This document shows, one piece after another, positions 45,786 through 57,800 of a stretch of DNA of 64,000 nucleotides. The position numbers were made by a program, and so were the translations under genes. Numbering within the stretch: the stretch's first letter is position 1; each line of letters begins with the position of its first letter. Source of the DNA: Burkholderia cenocepacia. GTDB taxonomy: Bacteria; Pseudomonadota; Gammaproteobacteria; Burkholderiales; Burkholderiaceae. The notes under the pieces were generated by a model that saw only the letters and a list, made by a program, of their open reading frames with translations, had not been told where the DNA came from and did no database searches. The DNA lies in assembly GCF_900446215.1 (NCBI RefSeq), contig NZ_UAQZ01000006.1, positions 35,788-99,787 on the forward strand. Reading direction: 5' to 3'.

Positions 45786-46818
45786 AGCCGACCTTGTCGA
45801 CGAGCTGGCTTGCCTGCTTGCGATGCTTCGCGATATCCGCCAGCGGCAGCGGATCGACCTTCAGCGTGCCGAAGCTCGCGATCACCGGGTCGAGCTTCAC
45901 GTTCGCGCGCACCGGGTATTCGTAGTTCGCCTGCGCATACAGCGCCTGCGCTTCCGGCGACACCAGGTATTCGAGCAGTTTCACCGCGTTGGCCTTGTGC
46001 GGCGCATGCTTCGCCACCGTCGCGCCGCTGATGTTCACGTGCGTGCCGCCGCTCTTCGCGTTCGCGAAGGTCGGGCGCACGACCTTGATCGCGTCGCCCC
46101 ATTTGCGCGCATCGCTGCCCGGTTCCGCGTGCTTCATGTGGCCGACGTAGTAAGCGTTCGCGAGGCCGACGTCGCAGATTCCGCCGAGGATGTCGCGCGC
46201 GACGTCGCGGTCGCCGCCGGTCGCCTTGCGCGCCAGGTTCGCCTTCACGCCGCGCAGCCATGTCTCGGTTGCGGCCTCGCCGTCGTGCGCGATCATCGCC
46301 GCGACGAGCGCGGTGTTGTACGGATGCTGGCCCGAGCGGATGCAGACCTTGCCCTTCCATTTCGGATCGGCGAGATCCTCGTAACGGAACGCATCGACCT
46401 TCAGGTCTTTTTCGACGTACAGCACGCGGTCGCGCAGCGACAGCGCGTACCAGTCGCCGTTCGTGGCGCGCAGGTTCGCGGGAATCGCGTCGTCGAGTGC
46501 CTTCGAGCGCACCGGCTGCGTGACGCCGCCGTCGACGAGGTCGAGCAGGTTGCCGACGTCGACCGTCATCAGCACGTCGGCCGGCGACTGCGCGCCTTCC
46601 GCCTTCACGCGTTCGAGCAGGCCGTCCTTCACGAACACCGTGTTGACCTTGACGCCGCTCTGCTTCGTGAACGCGTCGATGAGCGGCTGGATCAGCTTCG
46701 GCTCGCGGGTGGTGTACAGGCTCACTTCCTCGGCCGCCTGGGCAAGCGGTGCGAAGGCGGCTGCAGCCAGGGCGAGGGCGCCGGCGAGCGGCAGCAGGCG
46801 GGTGCGCGGATTCGACAT
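45775..46818 (-). CDS. fbpA: Fe(III)-binding periplasmic protein, FbpA type
   Basis: 347-residue solute-binding protein with signal peptide (cleavage near AQA, about residue 29), mature EEVSLYTTREPKLIQPLIDAF. The adjacent tyrosines that bind ferric iron in FbpA are visible in GLANAYYVGHMKH (about residue 222). The ATG at 46818 has GGAG upstream; the longer frame lacks a signal-like start. It is the first gene of the fbpABC unit. I looked for a Fur box in the 244 bp upstream and did not find a convincing one. Confidence 0.9.
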   Translation of the reverse strand: MSNPRTRLLPLAGALALAAAAFAPLAQAAEEVSLYTTREPKLIQPLIDAFTKQSGVKVNTVFVKDGLLERVKAEGAQSPADVLMTVDVGNLLDLVDGGVTQPVRSKALDDAIPANLRATNGDWYALSLRDRVLYVEKDLKVDAFRYEDLADPKWKGKVCIRSGQHPYNTALVAAMIAHDGEAATETWLRGVKANLARKATGGDRDVARDILGGICDVGLANAYYVGHMKHAEPGSDARKWGDAIKVVRPTFANAKSGGTHVNISGATVAKHAPHKANAVKLLEYLVSPEAQALYAQANYEYPVRANVKLDPVIASFGTLKVDPLPLADIAKHRKQASQLVDKVGFDN

Positions 46819-47062
46819 GAAGACTCCGGTGGGGCAGGTGGACGAGGGAGCGTTCCGGGGCGCGCCTGCCGCCCGAGCGATCCGGAACATTACAAAATGA
46901 AAGACTCAGGATTCTAGATCGAAATGGGAACGATTAACAAACGAAAGCTTGCGGAAAGCGGCGGGGAGGACAGGGACGGGCGATCGGAACACCGGGCGGC
47001 GCAGCGCGGGCGCAAGCGCGTAGAATGCCCGCTTCGACGAATTTGACGGAGCCGCACCGACC

Positions 47063-47224
47063 ATGAACGATCAGCGCAAGAAGAACCCAGTCCGCAACGT
47101 GAGCATCCTGATCGTCGTGGCCGTGCTGCTCGTGATCGGGACGATCCTATACAACGCGATTTCGCAGAAGCACGCGTACGACGAGGCCCATCCGGCCGAG
47201 GCCGCGAGCGCCGCATCGCACTGA
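47063..47224 (+). CDS. Small single-pass membrane protein (53 aa)
   Basis: A short frame encodes 53 residues: a basic start (MNDQRKKNPVRN), one membrane segment (VSILIVVAVLLVIGTILYNAI) and a polar tail ending AASAASH. GGAG lies at 47048-47051 and a TAGAAT -10-like hexamer near 47021. The charge pattern predicts N-in, C-out orientation. Codon use matches neighbouring genes, which supports real coding. No function is known to me. Confidence 0.65.
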   Translation: MNDQRKKNPVRNVSILIVVAVLLVIGTILYNAISQKHAYDEAHPAEAASAASH

Positions 47225-47325
47225 CGTGCCGGGGCGCGGGCCGGTCGGGCCGCGCGTGCGGGGGAGGCGAACGGGGTCGATCCGCGGTTCTCGCGCGACG
47301 GGCGCCGCGCGGAACCGGGACAGTA

Positions 47326-47349
47326 GAAAGCGCGCCGGAACCGGCGCGC
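47326..47349 (-). terminator. Terminator-like palindrome after the amino-acid permease gene
   Basis: GCGCGCCGG and CCGGCGCGC (47330-47349) pair around AA. On the minus strand the stem is followed by TTTCT. It lies 24 nt past the permease stop. Tail is short, so strength is uncertain. Confidence 0.6.
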
Positions 47350-47372
47350 CGCACTCGCAGGTCAGCCGTGCG

Positions 47373-48740
47373 TCAACGTGACGCAGCGGCGAATTTCGGG
47401 CGGATCCGTGCGTAGAACACGGCCGCGAGCAGCGCGAGCCACGCCGCGCCGACATACAGCGCCACGCGCGTATCGTCGAACCAGCCGAGCATCACGATCA
47501 CGAAGCCCATGAATGCGATCGTCAGCGCCGGCGCGACCGGCCACAGCGGCACCTTGAACTTCAGCGCGGCGACTTCGGCGCTCGACAGACGGCGACGCAT
47601 CGCCACCTGCGACAGCAGGATCATCAGCCAGACCCACACGGTCGCGAACGTCGCGATCGCGGCGACCACCAGGAACACGTCCTTCGGCATCAGGTAGTTG
47701 AGCAGCACGCCCACCAGCAGCGCGCCGGCCATCACGAGCACCGTGACCCACGGCACGCCGTGGCGCGACGTCGTCATCAGCACGCGCGGCGCCTGACCCT
47801 GCCGCGCCATCCCGAACATCATCCGGCCCGCGCCGAAGATGTCGCTGTTGATCGCCGAGATCGCCGCGCTGATCACGACGAGGTTCAGGATCGTCGCGGC
47901 CGACTTCACGCCGAGCGCCGAGAAGATCTGGACGAACGGGCTGCCGTCGCTGCCGACGCCGGTCCACGGGCTGATCGACATCAGCACGACCATCGTCAGC
48001 ACGTAGAACAGCAGGATGCGGGCGGGCACCGCGTTGATCGCGCGCGGAATCACGCGTTCCGGGTCCTTCGCCTCGCCGGCGCTCATCCCGATCACCTCGA
48101 TGCCGCCGTACGCGAAGATCACGACCGACAGCGACGCGATCAGCCCGCCGACGCCGTTCGGCAAGAAGCCGCCGTGATTCCACAGGTTCGCGAACGTCGG
48201 CATGTCGGCCGAATGGCCGAAGTGCATGCCGGTGAGCAGGATCGCGACGCCGCCGCCGATCATCGCGACGATCGCGCCGACCTTGATGATCGACAGCCAG
48301 AATTCGAGCTCGCCGAACACCTTCACGTGGCACAGGTTCAGCCCGCAGATGATCGCGACGACGCCGAGCACCCAGATCCATTGCGGGACATCCGGAAACC
48401 AGAAGCCCATGTAGATGCCGAACGCGGTGATGTCGGCGATCGCGACGATCACCATTTCGAGCGTATAGGTCCAGCCCGTGACGAAGCCCGCGAACGGGCC
48501 GAGGTTCTCGGTCGCGTAGTGGCCGAACGAACCCGCGACGGGCTCGCGCACGGCCATTTCGCCGAGCGCGCGCATCACCATGTAGACGGCCGCGCCGCCG
48601 AGGACGTACGCGAGGATCACGGCCGGGCCCGCGAGCTGGATCGCGGACGCCGAACCGTAGAACAGGCCCGTGCCGATCGCCGAGCCCAGCGCGAGAAAGC
48701 GGATGTGCCGCGCGCTGAGATGGCGCTGCAAGTTTTTCAT
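47373..48740 (-). CDS. Amino-acid permease, APC superfamily (AAT family)
   Basis: 455-residue secondary transporter with 12 predicted membrane segments. The family N-terminal motif is [29 protein letters not shown] (about 10-38), followed by [13 protein letters not shown] and the E-rich loop [26 protein letters not shown]. It resembles ProY/GABA-permease-type carriers. Exact substrate is not readable. The ATG at 48740 has CGGAGA upstream; the frame extends far upstream through the FUSC gene on another frame without homology. It is flanked by unrelated genes, so it is probably monocistronic. Confidence 0.88.
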   Translation of the reverse strand: MKNLQRHLSARHIRFLALGSAIGTGLFYGSASAIQLAGPAVILAYVLGGAAVYMVMRALGEMAVREPVAGSFGHYATENLGPFAGFVTGWTYTLEMVIVAIADITAFGIYMGFWFPDVPQWIWVLGVVAIICGLNLCHVKVFGELEFWLSIIKVGAIVAMIGGGVAILLTGMHFGHSADMPTFANLWNHGGFLPNGVGGLIASLSVVIFAYGGIEVIGMSAGEAKDPERVIPRAINAVPARILLFYVLTMVVLMSISPWTGVGSDGSPFVQIFSALGVKSAATILNLVVISAAISAINSDIFGAGRMMFGMARQGQAPRVLMTTSRHGVPWVTVLVMAGALLVGVLLNYLMPKDVFLVVAAIATFATVWVWLMILLSQVAMRRRLSSAEVAALKFKVPLWPVAPALTIAFMGFVIVMLGWFDDTRVALYVGAAWLALLAAVFYARIRPKFAAASR

Positions 48741-49039
48741 CGAGTCTCCGATATCGTTATGCGACGAACCGGGCGAGCAGGGCTGGCCCGATTGGCTCAA
48801 GTTGTCTATACAACTTGAATGTGAACGAATGATAACAAGCCGGACCCGGTGACCGGAATCGGGTATTCCCTGACTGGCGCGGCGAATGGAATGGGGCGTG
48901 GGGCGCTCGCGCGCCGGATGCGCGGGCCGCGTGGAGTGGGTGGGGCGGGTGGGGCATGCTTCGGGGAATCGTTGAACCGGAGTGCGCCGGTGGCCGATCC
49001 GCGGCGCGCGGGTCGGCCTGGCGGCGCGGGGATGCGGGG

Positions 49040-51331
49040 TCAGGCGGGCAGGCGGATCACGCTCGCATCCTTGCGGATCAGCAGCGACGACGCGAGCATC
49101 TGCTTGCACTGGTGCGCGAGCACCTTCAGGTCGTGCGTGAGCTCCGCGCCGACCGCGTCGGATTGCTCCGCGGACACGACCATCGCATCGAGATCGCGCG
49201 TGATTTGCTTCGACGCTTCGAGCTGATCGGCCGGCGGCGGCTCGCCGGCTTCCGCCTTCTCGAGATTGTCGAGCACGGCGGCGAGACCGCGCTGCAATGC
49301 GTCGTCGTGCACCAGGCCGCCATCGGCCGCGCATGCGCTGCGGATCAGCGGCGCGGCGGCCGTGATCTGCGCGCCGAGCACGTGCGTCTGCACGAGCAGG
49401 TCGTTCAGTTCGGGCACGAAGCGCTGGTGCGCCTTCGGCTCGATCATCATCCGCTGGAATGCCTGCCCGAGGTTCGCGAACGCGATGTGCACGTCCTTGC
49501 GGGCGAGGCGGTAGCGGTAGTCGTCGTCGAGGCTGGTCACGGGCGCCTCGACCGCGGCGGCCACGCCCGCGACGACGGCCGCGCCGTCGGCGGCCGGCAC
49601 CGGCGGCGGCGACATGCCGCGCCCCGCGCGCCACACGGCCTCGAAATACTTGCGCGTGGACGTCAGCATGTCGGTGACGAGCTTGCCCATCAGCCGGTAT
49701 TCCCAGTACGGGAACAGCCGGCTCGCGGCGATCGCGATCATGCAGCCGACCACCGTGTCGATCGCGCGCTCGCCGATGATCCGCATGCTGCCCGGCGCGA
49801 GCAGGTGGAACATCAGCAGCACGTACGACGACGTGAACACGACGCTCGCCGCGTAGTTGAACAGCAGCAGGCTGTAACTCATCACCATCGATCCGAACAT
49901 GATCGCGATCAGCAGGTGCGGTTCCTTCACCGTGTAGATCAGCGCGATGCTCGCCGCGCAGCCGATCAGCGTGCCGATGATCCGCTGCGCGTTGCGCTGC
50001 TTGGTCAGCGAGTAGCCGGGCTTCAGGATGATGATGGTGGTCATCACGATCCAGTAGGCGTTCGTGAGCGGCAGCAGCCGGCCGATCCAGAAGCCGACCG
50101 CCACGGCGATCGTCACGCGCAGCGCATGGCGAAAGCTCGGCGAACGCATGTTCAGGTTCGAGAAAATCAGCAGCGGCGACATGCGGCGGCGCTGCAGGAA
50201 GCGCGTGAGCGCCTTGTCGATCTTCAGTTCGGTCTGCTGTGGATCGGCGTGGCCCGACAGGTTGCGGCGCATCCGGTCGATCAGGCGCGTCGCGCTCCAG
50301 ATGCGCCGGAACGTCGCAAGCACGGCCGCATACGCTTCCGCGTTGGTGGCCGCGAAGTTCTTCTTGCGCATCAGCTCGATCTCGTACTCGATCGCGCGCA
50401 GCTCGGCCTTCACGCTGATGCGCGAATGGGGCGCGCGGTTTTCGAGCACCGCGAGGCCGATTTCCTCGAGATCGGCGGCGGCCTTGCGGATCAGGTCGCG
50501 GTAGAAAATGATCAGGTCCGTGCCGCCGAACGTGTTGCGCACCAGCGGGTAATCGGTGTGCGCGCCGACGAACAGCTCGTGCAGGTCGACGCTGTTGATG
50601 AACAGGTTGTACATCGTCGTGCGGCCGGGATCGAGCTTGCCGCGCCGCAGCTTCGGCAGGTTGCGCAGCACGATGTCGCGCGCGGTTTCCTGCGTTTCGA
50701 CCGCGGTGATCTGCCGGGCGACGAGATTGCGGTAGCACTCGTCGAGATCGGCGTCGAGATCGTAGAACTGCGCGCGGGCGAGCAGGTAGTCGGCGCACGC
50801 GAACAGGCTTTCGGCCAGCGCCTGCTGCTCGATCCGGCGCGCCTGCCATTGCGACACGAGCGTGGCCCAGTACGTGTACCAGAGGCCGCCCGCGAGAATC
50901 CAGCCGGCGTTGACGAACGCCTGCAGCGGCGTGAACTTCTCCTCGAGCGTCATCACCATCATGAACAGCGTCGCGAAGCTGATCTGCGGCCAGCGGTTGC
51001 CGTAGACGACGATCAGCGACAGCACGAACGTAAGCGGCACGATCGTGAGCCACAGCGCGAAGATATTCGGTGTCGCGAGGCCGGTGGCGAGCGCGGCCAG
51101 GAAGCCGATCACGCTGCACGCGAGCATTTCGTTGTGTTTGTACTTCAGCGGGCCCGGCATGTCGACGACGCATGCGCCGAGCGCGCCCGTCGAGATCGTG
51201 AAGCCGAGCTCCCGGTTGTGAAACACGATCAGGCACAACACGGCCGGCAGCGACACGCCGACCGCGATCCGCAGGCCGCCGAAAAAGTACTGGCTGTAGA
51301 AAAACTTTCTGATTTCGACCGAATAGCGCAT
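49040..51331 (-). CDS. FUSC-family inner-membrane protein (YccS-like)
   Basis: 763 residues. Two membrane bundles (about 18-165 and 395-525) flank a cytoplasmic helical region, as in YccS and aromatic-acid exporter-like proteins. The FUSC motif region [63 protein letters not shown] is clear. The C-terminal 230 residues are helical and include a flexible Pro/Ala stretch ([13 protein letters not shown]). ATG 51331 is preferred (MRYSVEIRK). It is divergent from recC with 181 bp between. An export role is likely, substrate unknown. Confidence 0.87.
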   Translation of the reverse strand: MRYSVEIRKFFYSQYFFGGLRIAVGVSLPAVLCLIVFHNRELGFTISTGALGACVVDMPGPLKYKHNEMLACSVIGFLAALATGLATPNIFALWLTIVPLTFVLSLIVVYGNRWPQISFATLFMMVMTLEEKFTPLQAFVNAGWILAGGLWYTYWATLVSQWQARRIEQQALAESLFACADYLLARAQFYDLDADLDECYRNLVARQITAVETQETARDIVLRNLPKLRRGKLDPGRTTMYNLFINSVDLHELFVGAHTDYPLVRNTFGGTDLIIFYRDLIRKAAADLEEIGLAVLENRAPHSRISVKAELRAIEYEIELMRKKNFAATNAEAYAAVLATFRRIWSATRLIDRMRRNLSGHADPQQTELKIDKALTRFLQRRRMSPLLIFSNLNMRSPSFRHALRVTIAVAVGFWIGRLLPLTNAYWIVMTTIIILKPGYSLTKQRNAQRIIGTLIGCAASIALIYTVKEPHLLIAIMFGSMVMSYSLLLFNYAASVVFTSSYVLLMFHLLAPGSMRIIGERAIDTVVGCMIAIAASRLFPYWEYRLMGKLVTDMLTSTRKYFEAVWRAGRGMSPPPVPAADGAAVVAGVAAAVEAPVTSLDDDYRYRLARKDVHIAFANLGQAFQRMMIEPKAHQRFVPELNDLLVQTHVLGAQITAAAPLIRSACAADGGLVHDDALQRGLAAVLDNLEKAEAGEPPPADQLEASKQITRDLDAMVVSAEQSDAVGAELTHDLKVLAHQCKQMLASSLLIRKDASVIRLPA

Positions 51332-51512
51332 CGATGGGCTGAATGGCAGACGAAGACGCCCGGGGGCGGCGTATTGACTGGCGACGAGTCTATCGTATTT
51401 CGCGGCTCGCAAAAGCTGGCTTTCCGGACGATGGTCGCGGCTGCAGCCCTTTGCTATCCTTGGTCATTGTGTTCGCCCGGCCCCGTCGGTGCGAGGTTCC
51501 GACGCCCGCCTC

Positions 51513-54500
51513 ATGCTCCATCTCTTCTATTCGAACCGTCACGAAACGCTGGCCGACGCGCTGCTCGAGGATCTGGCCGCGTTCCCGGCCCGCAACGGCC
51601 CGTGGGCGCCGCAACAGGTCATCGTGCCGAGCGCGGCGCTGCGTCGCCGCCTCGAGCTCGACATCGCCGCGCGCAATGGCGTGTGCGCGAACGTCGAGTT
51701 CACCTATCTCGCGCAGTGGCTGTGGGCGCAGATCGGCCGCGTGCTGACGGTGCCCGCGCGCTCGCCGTTCGCGCCCGACCGGCTGGTGTGGCGCTGCTAC
51801 CGGCTGTTCGCGCAGGCGGCCGACGGTGCGCCGTGGCTCGCATCGCCGCGGCTCGCCGCCTATCTGTCGGCGTCCGACGACGCGATGCGCTACGAGCTGG
51901 CCCATCGTGTCGCGGCCGTGCTCGATCACTACCTGACCTATCGCCCCGAATGGCTGGCCGCGTGGCAGGCCGGCGAGTCGGTGCTCGCGGGCGACGGCGC
52001 GCCGCGCGGGATCAGCGATGCCGCGCGCGACGACGAGCGCTGGCAGGCCGCGCTGTGGCGCGCGCTGCTCGCCGAGCTGAGCGACAGCGGCACGCCGCCG
52101 GCGCACCGCTTCCTCGTCGAAGCGCGCCATCTCGATGCCGATACGGTTGCGCGCGCCGACTGGCCCGAATCGGTCAGCGTGTTCGCGCTGCCGACGATGC
52201 CGCCGCTGCACGTCGCGCTGTTGCGCGAACTGTCGCGCTGGATCGACGTGCGCGTCTATGCGCTGAACCCGTGCCGCGAATTCTGGTTCGACATCGTGAC
52301 CGCCGCGCATGCCGAGGCGCTCGATGCGGCCGGGCGGCTCGACTATCAGGAAGTCGGTCATCCGCTGCTCGCCGAATGGGGCAGGCAGACACAGGCGCAA
52401 TTGCACATGCTGCACGAGCTGACTGAAAGCGCGGCGTCGGGCGATGCGTCGCGGTTCGTCGAGAATCCCGCGCCCACCTGGCTCGCGCGCGTGCAGAACG
52501 CGATCCTCGAATTGCAGCCGGAGGCCGAAACCGGCGACACGCCGGTCGAGCGCGGGATCGAGGTGCATGTGTGCCACAGCCTCGCGCGCCAGCTCGAGGT
52601 GCTGCACGACCGGCTGCTCGCGTGGTTCGACGCCGATGCGAGCCTGCAGCCGTCCGACGTGCTCGTCGCGGTGGCCGATCTGGCCGCGGCCGGGCCGCTG
52701 ATCGACGCGGTGTTCGGCACGGCCGGCACCGGCGGCGCGCGGGTGCCTTACCGGATCACCGGCTTGCCGCCGTCGCAGGCGAACCCGGTCGCGCGCGTGC
52801 TGCTCGACTGGCTCGCATTGCCGGAGCGGCAGGTCGGCGCGCCGGAGCTGGTCGAATGGCTGCGCGTGGATGCGGTGGCCGCGCGCTACGACATCGACGC
52901 GGCCGCGCTCGAAACGGTGCAGACCTGGCTCGCGGCCGCCGGCGCGCGGCGCGGGCTGTCGCCGCGCGCGAGCGACGACGCGGCCGTGCCCGCGCCGCGC
53001 CATACGTTCTCCGATGCGCTCGCGCGGCTCTTTCTCGGCTATGCGATGCCCGAAGGCGCGGCGCCGATCGGTGCGTGGTTGCCGATCGAGGCGGCCACGG
53101 GCAGCGAGGCGGAACTGCTCGGCCGGCTTGCACGGTTCACCGACGATCTCGACGGCTTCGCGCGGCGGCTCGAGGAGTCGCACACGCCGCGCGGCTGGAG
53201 CGAACTGTTCGCCGACACGCTCGCGCGCTTCTTCGATTCGGGCGCCGCGTATGCCGACGCGCTGGCCGGCGTGCGCGACGCGCTCGATGCGATGCTGGCC
53301 GCGATGACGGAGGGCGCGCCCGACGAGGCGTTGCCGGCGGCCGTCGTCCGCGCGGGGCTCGCCGCGGCGCTCGACGATCCGGCCCGCGGCGGGGTGCCGT
53401 GGGGCGGCGTCACGTTCTCGTCGCTGACGAGCTTGCGCGGGCTGCCGTATCGCGTCGTCTGCCTGCTCGGGATGGACGACGGCGTGCTGCCGAGTCTAGC
53501 GCGCGCGGACGAATTCGACCTGATGGCCGTGCTGCCGAAGCTGGGCGACCGGCAGCGCCGCGACGACGAGCGCAATCTGTTCCTCGACCTGCTGCTGGCT
53601 GCCCGCGACCGGTTGCTGATCGCCTATACGGGCCGCAGCATCCGCGACAACGCGCCGTTGCCGCCCGCGGCGCTCGTCGACGAGCTGCTCGATCATCTGG
53701 CGCTCGTCACGGCCGGGCCCGACGCCGCACCGGATGCGGTCGAAGCCGCGCGGCGCGCGTTCATCGTCGAGCATCCGCTGCAACCGTTCGCGGCCGCGTA
53801 TTTCGAGCCGGGCAGCGAACTCGTTTCGTACGACGCCGAGCGGGCCACGCTCGCGTCGCTGCTGGCCGCCGAAGCATCGCGCGATGGGCCGCGCGAGCAG
53901 CCGTTCTTCGCGCAGCCGCTGCCGGCCGAACCGGTCGAGCCCGTTGCGTTCAGCGAATTCGAACGTTTCTGGCGGCATCCGGCACGCGCATTGCTGCGCG
54001 GCCGGCTCGGCATCATGCTGGCCGACGCGCAGGCCGAACTGCTCGATACCGAGCCGTTCGCGCTGGATTTTGCCGGCAGCGACGCGCTGGCCGAACGTGT
54101 GCTGCCGCTCCTGATCGAAGCGGGCGACGGCGGCGTGTACGATCACGCGCTGCGCATCGCGGACGCGAGCCCCGAACTGCCCGGCGGCGCGACGGGCGCG
54201 GTGTGGCGCGACCAGGCGCTCGGTTCGATGACGCAGCTTGCGTCGAACGTGCGTCGTGCGCTGGCCGACGGCATCGAGCGGCGGCCGTTCTCGCTCACCG
54301 TCGTGCCGAAGTGGCCCGACGCCGAACAGGCGCTGTTCGGCGCCGACGACGCGATGCTGGCGGCCGACGCGGTGAGTGCGCCGCTCGAACTACACGGCAC
54401 GCTGAACCGGCTGACGGCGGCCGGGCAGGTCATCTATCGCTATGCGCGGCCGAGTGCGCGCGACTACCTGTCCGCGTGGCTCGCGCATCTCGTCTACTGT

Positions 54501-54851
54501 GCGATCGAGCCGGGCGGCCCGCGCCGCACGCTGTGGTTCGGCAGCGGCGGTGCGTTCGAGCTGACGCCCGTCGCGGCGCCGCTCGAGCGGCTCGCGCCGC
54601 TTGCCGCGCTGTTTCGCGCGGGGCGGCGCATGCCGCTGCGGTTTTTCCCGCGCAGTGCATGGGCGCGGGTGTCCGACGGCGAGGCGAAGGCCGCGAGCGT
54701 GTGGATCAACGAGCGGGTCGTGAGCGAAGCCGACGATCCGGCCATCGCGATCGCGTGGCGTGGCGCGCATCCGTCGCTCGACGAACCGTTCGGCACGCTC
54801 GCGCGGCTCGTGTTCGAGCCGCTCGTCGAGCATCTGAAGGAGGTCGCATGA
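51513..54851 (+). CDS. recC: Exodeoxyribonuclease V subunit gamma (RecC)
   Basis: 1,112-residue RecC, essentially the length of the E. coli protein (1,122). It begins MLHLFYSNRHETLADALLEDLA, the RecC signature, and continues with QQVIVPSAALRRRLELDIA and the central VTFSSLTSLRGLPYRVVCLLGMDDGVLP block. RecC holds the complex together, splits the DNA strands and in E. coli reads Chi. Start ATG 51513 is favoured by homology; the GTG at 51489 would add eight residues and the Shine-Dalgarno is weak. The stop overlaps recB by 4 nt. It is the first gene of the recC-recB-recD-arfB unit. Confidence 0.95.
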   Translation: MLHLFYSNRHETLADALLEDLAAFPARNGPWAPQQVIVPSAALRRRLELDIAARNGVCANVEFTYLAQWLWAQIGRVLTVPARSPFAPDRLVWRCYRLFAQAADGAPWLASPRLAAYLSASDDAMRYELAHRVAAVLDHYLTYRPEWLAAWQAGESVLAGDGAPRGISDAARDDERWQAALWRALLAELSDSGTPPAHRFLVEARHLDADTVARADWPESVSVFALPTMPPLHVALLRELSRWIDVRVYALNPCREFWFDIVTAAHAEALDAAGRLDYQEVGHPLLAEWGRQTQAQLHMLHELTESAASGDASRFVENPAPTWLARVQNAILELQPEAETGDTPVERGIEVHVCHSLARQLEVLHDRLLAWFDADASLQPSDVLVAVADLAAAGPLIDAVFGTAGTGGARVPYRITGLPPSQANPVARVLLDWLALPERQVGAPELVEWLRVDAVAARYDIDAAALETVQTWLAAAGARRGLSPRASDDAAVPAPRHTFSDALARLFLGYAMPEGAAPIGAWLPIEAATGSEAELLGRLARFTDDLDGFARRLEESHTPRGWSELFADTLARFFDSGAAYADALAGVRDALDAMLAAMTEGAPDEALPAAVVRAGLAAALDDPARGGVPWGGVTFSSLTSLRGLPYRVVCLLGMDDGVLPSLARADEFDLMAVLPKLGDRQRRDDERNLFLDLLLAARDRLLIAYTGRSIRDNAPLPPAALVDELLDHLALVTAGPDAAPDAVEAARRAFIVEHPLQPFAAAYFEPGSELVSYDAERATLASLLAAEASRDGPREQPFFAQPLPAEPVEPVAFSEFERFWRHPARALLRGRLGIMLADAQAELLDTEPFALDFAGSDALAERVLPLLIEAGDGGVYDHALRIADASPELPGGATGAVWRDQALGSMTQLASNVRRALADGIERRPFSLTVVPKWPDAEQALFGADDAMLAADAVSAPLELHGTLNRLTAAGQVIYRYARPSARDYLSAWLAHLVYCAIEPGGPRRTLWFGSGGAFELTPVAAPLERLAPLAALFRAGRRMPLRFFPRSAWARVSDGEAKAASVWINERVVSEADDPAIAIAWRGAHPSLDEPFGTLARLVFEPLVEHLKEVA

Positions 54852-57800
54852 GCGCCGTGTCGCAGCCGCAGGCGCTCGAACTCGACGTGTTCGCGTGTCC
54901 GCTCGACGGCGTCAATCAGATCGAGGCGTCGGCCGGCACCGGCAAGACCTGGAACATCTGCGCGCTGTATGTGCGCCTGCTGCTCGAAAAGGATCTCGGC
55001 GCGGACGAAATCCTTGTCGTGACCTTCACGAAAGCGGCGACGGCCGAACTGCACGAGCGGATTCGCGGCCGGCTCGCGCAGCTCGCGCATGCGCTCGATA
55101 CGGGCGACGACGGCGGCGATCCGTTCATCGCGCGCCTGCTCGAGACCACGCTCGGCGACGGCGGCGCGCTCGATCCCGAGACGGCCGTGAAGCGAATCCG
55201 GCGCGCGTTGCGGGCGTTCGACCAAGCCGCGATCCATACGATCCACGCGTTCTGCCAGCGCGCGCTGCAGGAAGCGCCGTTCGCGGCGGCGATGCCGTTC
55301 GCGTTCGACATGGAGGCCGACGATGCGTCGCTGCGCTTCGAGCTCGCGGCGGATTTCTGGCGCACGCGTGTCGAACCGGCGGCCGCGCGCTGGCCGGGCT
55401 TCGCGACCTGGCTCGTCGAATCGGGGGCCGGCCCGGCCGCGCTCGATGCGCAGCTCGCACGCCGGCTGAAGAAGCCGCTCGCCGCGCTGCGCTGGGACGG
55501 CGTGGCCGAGCCGGACGAAGCGGCGGAAGCGGCCGCAGCCGAATGCTTCGCGGAGGCCGCGCGGATGTGGGCGGCCGAGCGTGACGCGATCGATGCGTTG
55601 CTGCGCGCCGCGCAGCCCGTGCTGAATCAACGCTCGCACAAGCCGGACGCGGTCGCTGACGCGCTCGCCGCGTGGACGGTGCATTTCGAGCAGGGCGACG
55701 CGACGGCCGCGCTGCCGAAGGCCGCGCTGAAGCTCACGCAAACCGCGCTGACGAAGGCGACCAAGAAAGGCGGCACGACGCCCGCGCACGCGTTCTTCGA
55801 CGTGGCCGACGCGCTCGAAGCGGCCGTGGCCGCAGCCGAGGCCGCGCAGCGCGCCCGCTGGCTCGCGCTGATCGCCGAATGGCTCGACATGGCGCCGGCC
55901 GAGCTGGCCGAGCGCAAGCGCACGCGACGCGTCGTGTCGTTCGACGATCTGCTCGCGAACCTGTATCACGCGCTGCACGCGCATCCGTGGCTTGCCGAGA
56001 CGCTGCGCGCGCGCTATCCGGCCGCGCTGATCGACGAGTTCCAGGATACCGATCCGTTGCAGTTCGCGATCTTCGACCGGATCTTCGCGCCGGGCGGCCC
56101 GCTGTTCCTCGTCGGCGATCCGAAGCAGGCGATCTACAGTTTCCGCGCGGCCGATCTGCACACCTATCTCGCCGCGCGCGCACGGGCGAGCGCGTGCTAC
56201 ACGCTCGCGGTCAACCAGCGCTCGACGCCTGCGATCGTCGATGCGTGCAACCGCTTCTTCCTGTCGAATCCGCGCGCGTTCGTGCTCGACGGGCTCGACT
56301 ACTACGCGGTGCGCGCCGGCACGCGCGTGCGCGCGCCGTTCGTCGACGAAACCGATCCGGGCCCGGCCGGCGATTTCCGGGTGTGGGCGCTGCCGGGCGG
56401 CGAAGGCACGCTGCTCAAGCGCGAAGCGCAGGCGCAGGCCGCGCAGGCTTGCGCGGCCGAGATCGCGCGGCTGATGCGCGGCGCACGCGAAGGGCGCGTG
56501 CGGTTGGGCGACACGCCGTTGTCGCCGGGCGATATCGCAGTGCTCGTGCAGACGCACCGGCAGGGTAGCCTCGTGAAGCGCGTGCTGGCGACGTGGGGCA
56601 TCGGCAGCGTCGAGCTCGCGCAGGCGTCGGTGTTCTCGACCGGCGACGCCGAGCAGCTCGAACGCGTGCTGGCGGCGATCGATGCGCCGGGCGACCTGCG
56701 GCGTTTGCGCGCGGCGCTCGCCTCCGACTGGTTCGGCCTCGATGCCGGTGCGCTGTGGCGCATGGAGCAGGGCGACGGCGGCGCGCCACCCGGCGCGTCG
56801 GCGGCCGACAGTGCCGATGCGATGAGCTGGGTCGAGCGCTTCTCGCGGTATCGGTTGCTGTGGCGCGAACGCGGCTTCGCGGTGATGTGGCGCACGTTCA
56901 CGCGCGAGCTGCGGATCGCCGAACGGCTGATGGCCGGCGCGGACGGCGAGCGCCGCGTGACCGACATCAACCATCTGGCCGAGTTGACGCAGGCGCGTGC
57001 GTCCGCGCAGCCCGGCATCGCACCGACGCTGCGCTGGCTCGCCGCGCAACGGCTCGACGGCGGCGGCGAGGAAGCGCAATTGCGGCTCGAATCCGATCGC
57101 AATCTCGTGCAGATCGTCACGGTGCACAAGTCGAAGGGGCTCGAGTACGCGATCGTGTTCTGTCCGTTCCTGAACGACGGTGCGCTGCGTGAGCCGCCGT
57201 CGTCCGCGTTGCCCGATGCGCGCGAGTATCACGACGAGGCGGGCGATGCGGTGCTGCATTACGGGTGCGATGACGAAGCGGCCGCGCACGCGGCGCGGCA
57301 GGCATTGCGCGAGCAGGCCGCGGAACGCGCACGGCTCGTCTACGTCGCGCTCACGCGCGCCGTGTATCGCTGCTATGTCGTCGCCGGGCCGTACCTGTCG
57401 TCGCGCTCGACGCGCGAAGCGCGGCGCAGCGTGCTCAACTGGCTCGTCGCCGGTGCCGGCCATGCGTTCGACGCGTGGCTCGACGAGCCGCCCGACGAAG
57501 CCGCGCTCGAGGCGGCATGGCGCGCGCTCGCCGGCGGCCCCGTGTGCGTCGCGCCGCTGCCCGTGCCGGCGCGCCGCGAGCGTGTCGCGGCCGGGCACGA
57601 CGCATCGCAGACGCTCGCCGCGCGTCATGCGACGCGCGTGCTGCGCGATGCATGGCGGATGGCGAGCTTCAGTTCGTTGACCGCATCGATGGCGCGCGAG
57701 GAGGCGGGCGTCGCGGCCGTGCCCGACGACGAACTGCGGCCCGATCACGATGCGCTGGCCGCGGTGACGCCGGACGGCGAACTGATATTGGCCGATACGG

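Noticed and set aside
46819..47062. Possible Fur box upstream of fbpA
   Set aside because: I found no 19-bp match resembling GATAATGATAATCATTATC. The AT-rich patch near 46890 is not palindromic.
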